Assembly: GCF_036898095.1 (NCBI RefSeq)
Contig: NC_090751.1
Location: 78,608,437 to 78,672,436, forward strand
Source of the DNA: Palaemon carinicauda
Taxonomy: Eukaryota > Arthropoda > Malacostraca > Decapoda > Palaemonidae
DNA length: 64,000 nt
Direction: 5' to 3'
Positions 63,500-64,000 of this stretch are shown here, piece by piece; position 1 is the first letter of the stretch; each line of letters opens with the position of its first letter. The notes below the pieces were generated by a model. That model was not told the DNA's origin. It made no database searches and saw only the letters and a list, made by a program, of their open reading frames with translations. Made by a program: the position numbers and the translations under genes.

Positions 63500-64000
63500 T
63501 GCTGTCGAGGCGTCGCATTTACTACGGGGCGGGATGTTGTAGACAGACTACTACTACTACTTGGGGCTGAAGTGGAGGGAACTGATTGCGGTCATTTTCC
63601 CGCATTATAATTATCACAAATGGCTGTGTTGTAGTTACCATTACAATTCTTACAAGAGTTAGGGACGGGACACTAATCACTTCGATGACCAAACTTAGTA
63701 CAATTGAAAAACAGGCCCTTCTTTAGCAAAATGCGACATCTGGCAGCCACGTCAATTACTTAGCGGCATCCGTGAGGCGGGTGCCGTTCGATACAAAAGG
63801 GACAAGAATAATTCTATACTGGTTTCGACTTCGCTCTTACACTGACGTCTACTCTCTTGTCAGGTTCAAGTTTATCTCCTCGTTGCAAGGCATCGACCTC
63901 GAGCATTCTAATAATGAAATGGATCGCATCGAAGAATTCATCTAGCGTATAGTCACACTTTCTCAGATGCTCAACTAATTTCCTGTAGAGCTTCCCTTCT
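63500..64000 (-). pseudogene. Pao copy D gag (partial)
   Basis: Zinc-knuckle region and the end of the capsid (KCDYTLDEFFDAIHFI-like), cut by the window end. It carries TAG at the same gag position as units A and C. Confidence 0.8.

Larger units (their letters stand above)
60358..64000 (-). mobile_element. Fourth copy of the first Pao family, left-truncated, runs off the window
   Basis: Collinear with unit C from about 34019 rightward (integrase core to gag). Everything 3' of the integrase core, including the 3' LTR, is missing at the left end. It shares C-type states (6-T protease run, YVYN) but keeps RNase H PKLELL, so it branched from the array lineage earlier. Confidence 0.9.

Overview
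The window is repeat-dense animal DNA, most likely from an arthropod and probably a decapod crustacean. The indications are BEL/Pao retrotransposons with metazoan gag–protease–RT–RNase H–integrase order, a DIRS-type tyrosine-recombinase retrotransposon, RTE, L2/CR1-like and jockey-like LINEs, a TTAA-flanked DNA element, long (TAA)n and (TA)n tracts, and a LINE 3' tail that I remember as very common in decapod sequence (memory, not a search). I see no convincing host gene, no tRNA or rRNA gene, and no CRISPR. Almost every long open frame belongs to a mobile element.

Layout. At 1–11 kb there is a possible partial ORF at the left edge, a PHD-finger ORF resembling a LINE ORF1, a long inverted repeat (886–1345 against 7205–7411 plus 10604–10876), a small foldback element (2409–2695), and a broken L2/CR1-like LINE (5337–6620, minus). 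A 3.2-kb TTAA element (7415–10599) interrupts the right arm of the inverted repeat and carries a tandem array with a 373-bp unit. The left arm still has the uninterrupted TTAA target.

At 11.6–15.5 kb two LINE 3' ends face each other across alternating ATT/AAT blocks. The minus-strand, jockey-like LINE is interrupted by a plus-strand RTE LINE (8-bp duplication) and by a (TTA)n expansion.

At 16.1–43.9 kb there is a three-level nest. Repeat R (16157–16562 and 41239–41720) is split by a minus-strand RTE LINE, which is in turn split by a 22.7-kb BEL/Pao array with 5-bp target duplications. The array has four LTRs and three internal regions on the minus strand (LTR–int–LTR–int–LTR–int–LTR). Sequence variants show that the middle 7.23 kb arose by duplication inside a two-copy array. 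An R copy without the RTE lies at 43003–43871.

At 43.9–54 kb a DIRS-like element (plus) has inverted terminal repeats, a gag with in-frame stops, RT–RNase H, and a tyrosine recombinase. A 3'-terminal fragment of a diverged DIRS copy abuts its left end in the opposite orientation.

At 55.7–64 kb a second, unrelated BEL/Pao family (minus) has an intact integrase frame but has lost its RT. It is followed by a fourth copy of the first Pao family, truncated on its left and running off the window.

The Pao copies share defects (no RT double aspartate, no third integrase acid, common frameshifts), so this is a defective lineage that presumably spread with help in trans. I find no undescribed functional system. 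The most informative content is the reconstructable history of nested insertions and tandem duplication, and the satellite-bearing TTAA element.
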